11,710 bases of DNA from an uncultured Alphaproteobacteria bacterium. GTDB lineage: Bacteria; Pseudomonadota; Alphaproteobacteria; Rhizobiales; Ancalomicrobiaceae. The notes below the pieces were generated by a model. The model was given only the letters and a program-made list of their open reading frames with translations. It did no database searches and was not told the origin of the DNA. Positions 9,727 through 11,710 of this stretch are shown in pieces. Made by a program: the position numbers and the translations under genes. Location of the stretch: contig CALBKH010000025.1 of NCBI GenBank assembly GCA_937892955.1, forward strand, positions 1 through 11,710. The letters are read 5' to 3'. How positions within the stretch are numbered: the stretch's first letter is position 1; every line of letters starts with the position of its first letter.

Positions 9727-10035
9727 TCAGATCGGCATCTTCATGATGTCCTCGTAGGCGGCGATCACCTTGTCGCGCAGCGTCACCATCGTCTCGAAGG
9801 CCGTCTGCGTCTCGGCGACCGCCGTCACCACGTCGACCACGTCGGCCTTGCCGCTCGCATAGGCGAGCGACTTGTTCTCCGCCTGCCGGCCCTGGTCGAC
9901 GACGTCGCCGATCGCCTGACGCACCATCTGACCGAAGTCCGGCTTGGCCGTCTCGGCAATCTGACGCGCTTCGGGACGATTCGCGAGCCCCTGAGCGACA
10001 CGATAGGCATTGGCGGCGACGGCGGCGGTGGACAT
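9727..10035 (-). CDS. fliE: Flagellar hook-basal body protein FliE
   Basis: This 102-residue protein joins the MS ring to the proximal rod and is exported early through the type III apparatus. The C-terminal half carries the family signature: KSLAYASGKADVVDVVTAVAETQ, then TAFETMVTLRDKVIAAYEDIMKMPI, matching the pattern of FliE ends (rod-type amphipathic helix finishing in a MPI/MQI motif). The chosen ATG at 10035 is preceded by GGAGAG at good spacing and gives the standard N-terminus. A further ATG at 10083 would overlap the flgC stop and add 16 basic residues, so I reject it. flgC ends 44 bases upstream. Confidence 0.95.
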   Translation of the reverse strand: MSTAAVAANAYRVAQGLANRPEARQIAETAKPDFGQMVRQAIGDVVDQGRQAENKSLAYASGKADVVDVVTAVAETQTAFETMVTLRDKVIAAYEDIMKMPI

Positions 10036-10079
10036 GGGATCTCTCCGGATCGAAATTCGGGTGGGGCGGAGCCCGCGGC

Positions 10080-10496
10080 TCATGCCTTGAGGATGTCGAG
10101 GGTCCTGAGGATCATCCGCCGCGTCGCCGTGACGATGTTGAGGTTGGCCTCGTAGGAGCGCTGCGCCTCGCGCATGTCGACCGATTCGACCAGCGTTTCG
10201 ACGTTGGGATACTTGACGTAACCGTTGGCGTCGGCCGCCGGATGGCCCGGCTCATAGCGCGATTTGAAGTCCGACCTGTCACGTTCGACCTTGCCGAGCC
10301 CGACGGTGCGGGCGCCCAGTTCCTTGTCGAAGGTCGAGGTGAAGGTCGGCACCTTGCGCCGATAGGGATCGCCGTCGGCGGTGCGCGCCGTCGAATCGGC
10401 ATTGGCGATGTTCTCGGCGATGATCCGCATCCGCCCCGACTGCGCCCTGAGGCCGGAAGCGGCGATCTTGAGCGACTGGTCGAATTCCATCGGCAT
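10080..10496 (-). CDS. flgC: Flagellar proximal rod protein FlgC
   Basis: This 138-residue protein is a proximal rod subunit in the periplasm, exported without a cleaved signal. The N-terminal rod motif is clear: SLKIAASGLRAQSGRMRIIAENIANADST, followed by the FlgC-type DGDPYRRKVPTF. The C-terminal rod helix reads ESVDMREAQRSYEANLNIV and ends in LRTLDILKA. The length matches the family. The ATG at 10496 has AAGGAG seven bases upstream; an ATG two codons later (10490) is less well placed. It lies 35 bases downstream of flgB, as in the usual flgB-flgC-fliE order. Confidence 0.97.
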   Translation of the reverse strand: MPMEFDQSLKIAASGLRAQSGRMRIIAENIANADSTARTADGDPYRRKVPTFTSTFDKELGARTVGLGKVERDRSDFKSRYEPGHPAADANGYVKYPNVETLVESVDMREAQRSYEANLNIVTATRRMILRTLDILKA

Positions 10497-10531
10497 GACC
10501 GTTCTCCTTCACCCGCGATCCCGCGGCGGCG

Positions 10532-10963
10532 TCACTTGCGTCCGAGTGCGGTGCGGATCAACGACATCGACTGCTGGTAGAGCGAGGCGGCCGTCTGATA
10601 GTCGAGCTGGTTCTCGGCCGATTTCGCCATCTCCTCTTCGAGGTCGACGGCGTTGCCGTTGGGCGTCACCTCGAAGCGCGGCGTCGCATCGGTCTTGAAG
10701 CCGTTGCGGTTTCCCAGGCCGGCGGAATGCCCCGGCTGGGTCACCGCCAGCGACACCGAAGCGACGCGCCCCGAGCGCATCGCCGACCGCCCGTCGCTGC
10801 CGATCCCGGCGGCGGCCGGAAGATCGGGAGCCTTCAGGTCCTTGCCGCGATAGCGCGGGGTGTCCGCGTTGGCGACGTTCTCCGCCAGAACCCGCTGACG
10901 CGCCTGATGCCACTGCATCTTCGTCCGCAACGCATCCACCAGCTTCAGGTCGCCGATCGCCAT
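10532..10963 (-). CDS. flgB: Flagellar proximal rod protein FlgB
   Basis: This 143-residue proximal rod subunit is the first gene of the minus-strand flagellar operon. The rod N-terminus is present as MQWHQARQRVLAENVANADTPRYRGKDLKAP, and the C-terminal helix as ENQLDYQTAASLYQQSMSLIRTALGRK. I chose ATG 10963, which begins with the family-like MAIGDLKLVDAL and has GAGG seven bases upstream. The frame is open back to an ATG at 11023, but that codon lies inside the CtrA site and the extra 20 residues do not look like FlgB. Expression is probably driven by the CtrA-type site centred about 70 bases upstream. Confidence 0.96.
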   Translation of the reverse strand: MAIGDLKLVDALRTKMQWHQARQRVLAENVANADTPRYRGKDLKAPDLPAAAGIGSDGRSAMRSGRVASVSLAVTQPGHSAGLGNRNGFKTDATPRFEVTPNGNAVDLEEEMAKSAENQLDYQTAASLYQQSMSLIRTALGRK

Positions 10964-11021
10964 CCGAGATCCTCGCCTCCTCGTCCACGGCCACGAACAC
11001 TCGGCAGGATCTTCCCGGTAC

Positions 11022-11041
11022 ATGGTTAACGGACCGTTAAC
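11022..11041 (-). promoter_or_regulatory. CtrA-type binding site in the flgB promoter
   Basis: On the minus strand the sequence reads TTAACGGTCCGTTAACCAT, that is TTAA, seven bases, then TTAACCAT. This matches the Caulobacter CtrA full-site pattern TTAA-N7-TTAAC with the extended TTAACCAT half. The core GTTAACGGACCGTTAAC (11025-11041, + strand) is a perfect palindrome around a central A. If the box spans the -35 region, as at class II flagellar promoters of Caulobacter, transcription would begin about 25-35 bases before the flgB start codon. Binding is inference from the motif. Confidence 0.75.
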
Positions 11042-11152
11042 GCCCCATCCCGTTGCGGTACGGGAGCGGCGAAACGACGGTCGAGGCTCGCCTTTTCGGT
11101 GAAGTTTCGGTAAACGGCGAAGAGGGTGCCCGGCAAAATTCGCCGATCTTGT

Positions 11153-11159
11153 TTAACAT
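11153..11159 (+). promoter_or_regulatory. CtrA half-site upstream of the fliO-like gene
   Basis: TTAACAT lies in TTGTTTAACATC, 75-81 bases before the ATG of the fliO-like gene and in its orientation. It resembles one half of a CtrA site (TTAACCAT), without a second TTAA at the right spacing. TTGTTT (11149-11154) could act as a poor -35 box. It could let CtrA also influence the divergent gene, but a half-site alone is weak evidence. Confidence 0.3.
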
Positions 11160-11233
11160 CTGGACACGGGACAGATTCGCGCGGCCCTCGAAGACGATGG
11201 GCGTGCGCGTCGCCCGCAGGCGGGGAGCGAGGG

Positions 11234-11710
11234 ATGAACTCTTTTCGGGATTGGCTGAACACCCAGTTCGGGTCCGACGGCGGTCGGGCCGTTCAGATGA
11301 TCCTGGCGCTCCTCGTGGTCGTCCTGTTGCTCGTCGTCCTCGCCTGGGTGTTCCGCCGCTTCTCCGGTCGCATGCACCTCGGCTCGCGCGGCCAGCGCCT
11401 GTCGGTGGTCGACGCCGCACCGGTCGACGGGCGCCGTCGTCTTCTCCTGCTCCGCCGCGACGACGTCGAGCATCTGGTGATGATCGGCGGCCCCAACGAC
11501 CTCCTGGTCGAGAGCCGCATCCTCAAGGGCCCGCCGACCGTCGCCGCCCGTCCCGCCGCCCCTGTGGTGACCCAGGCGCCGCCGCCCCCGCCGCCCGAGG
11601 AGGCCGCGCCGGCGAGATCGCTGCCCGGCGCCGCCGCGCTCGGCACCGCTCTGGCCGGTGCCGGTGCCCTGCTGCGCTCGCGGCTGAACCGCGGCGAGAC
11701 CGATCGTGGC
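11234..11710 (+). CDS. fliO: FliO-like flagellar biosynthesis protein, cut by the window edge
   Basis: The first 159 codons are present and open to the end of the window. A short N-terminus precedes a single membrane helix (about residues 21-40) ending in WVFRRF. A compact cytoplasmic domain follows with RLSVVDAAPVDGRRRLLLLRRDDVEHLVMIGGPNDLLVE (positions about 55-93; core motifs VDGRRRL and EHLVMIGG), the pattern of FliO in alphaproteobacteria. After residue 100 comes an alanine/proline-rich linker with a run of prolines (about 115-120). FliO assists assembly of FliP in the export gate. ATG 11234 has GGGGAG eight bases upstream. The divergent position next to flgB supports a flagellar role, and fliP is expected beyond the edge. 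The symbol rests on domain pattern plus context. Confidence 0.82.
   Translation, partial: MNSFRDWLNTQFGSDGGRAVQMILALLVVVLLLVVLAWVFRRFSGRMHLGSRGQRLSVVDAAPVDGRRRLLLLRRDDVEHLVMIGGPNDLLVESRILKGPPTVAARPAAPVVTQAPPPPPPEEAAPARSLPGAAALGTALAGAGALLRSRLNRGETDRG

Larger units (their letters stand above)
10964..11233. promoter_or_regulatory. Divergent control region between flgB and the fliO-like gene
   Basis: This 270-base region separates two divergent flagellar transcription units. It holds a full CtrA-type box near flgB (11022-11041), a TTAAC half-site (11153-11157) 76 bases before the fliO-like start, a one-mismatch inverted repeat CGGCAAAATTCGCCG (11131-11145), and GTTTCGGTAAAC (11104-11115). It contains the only TTAA tetramers I noticed by eye in the window. 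No sigma-54 type -24/-12 element was convincing on either strand. Confidence 0.7.

Noticed and set aside
10964..11023. An upstream ATG extending FlgB by 20 residues
   Set aside because: The extension does not resemble FlgB, the ATG falls inside the CtrA-type site, and the ATG at 10963 has its own ribosome binding site and the conserved N-terminus.
11100..11160. A possible sigma-54 (-24/-12) promoter around GGTGCCCGGCAAAATT
   Set aside because: It lacks the properly spaced GG and GC core of TGGCAC-N5-TTGC on either strand; rod and export genes are usually early genes under CtrA rather than sigma-54.

Overview
The window looks like chromosomal DNA of a GC-rich alphaproteobacterium, most likely a motile member of the Hyphomicrobiales/Rhizobiales. 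The evidence is a CckA-type hybrid histidine kinase, a CtrA-type DNA box in front of a proximal-rod operon, a TadG-like von Willebrand protein, and a very high GC content that leaves long meaningless frames open opposite the real genes. The order-level placement is inference. I see no tRNA, rRNA, insertion sequence, CRISPR array, phage gene or sign of recent transfer.

Left part (1-4845, + strand): 371 bases without a convincing gene; a membrane-anchored TadG-like protein with a VWA domain; psuG (pseudouridine-5'-phosphate glycosidase) with no partner kinase gene in view; an AT-richer intergenic stretch with three abutting inverted repeats; and a PAS-GGDEF-EAL protein whose cyclase signature is degenerate (GCDEF, no RxxD I-site) while its EAL phosphodiesterase residues are intact.

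Middle and right part (4858-10963, - strand): a compact run read right to left as flgB, flgC, fliE, fliQ, fliR, flhB and, after a 139-base gap, cckA. FlgB, FlgC and FliE build the proximal rod and the MS-ring/rod junction. FliQ, FliR and FlhB belong to the flagellar type III export gate. CckA is the phosphorelay kinase that, in characterised alphaproteobacteria, feeds ChpT and CtrA.

Right edge (10964-11710): a 270-base divergent control region holds a textbook CtrA site (TTAA-N7-TTAACCAT pointing at flgB) and a second half-site nearer the other gene. A FliO-like gene then runs off the window on the + strand, probably followed outside by fliP.

As a unit, the window encodes early flagellar assembly parts, the kinase that probably controls their transcription through CtrA, and a probable c-di-GMP phosphodiesterase that would favour motility. 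I do not see a clearly new biological system. The best leads are the possible CckA-CtrA-flagellum feedback architecture, the degenerate cyclase domain and the palindrome cluster in front of its gene.
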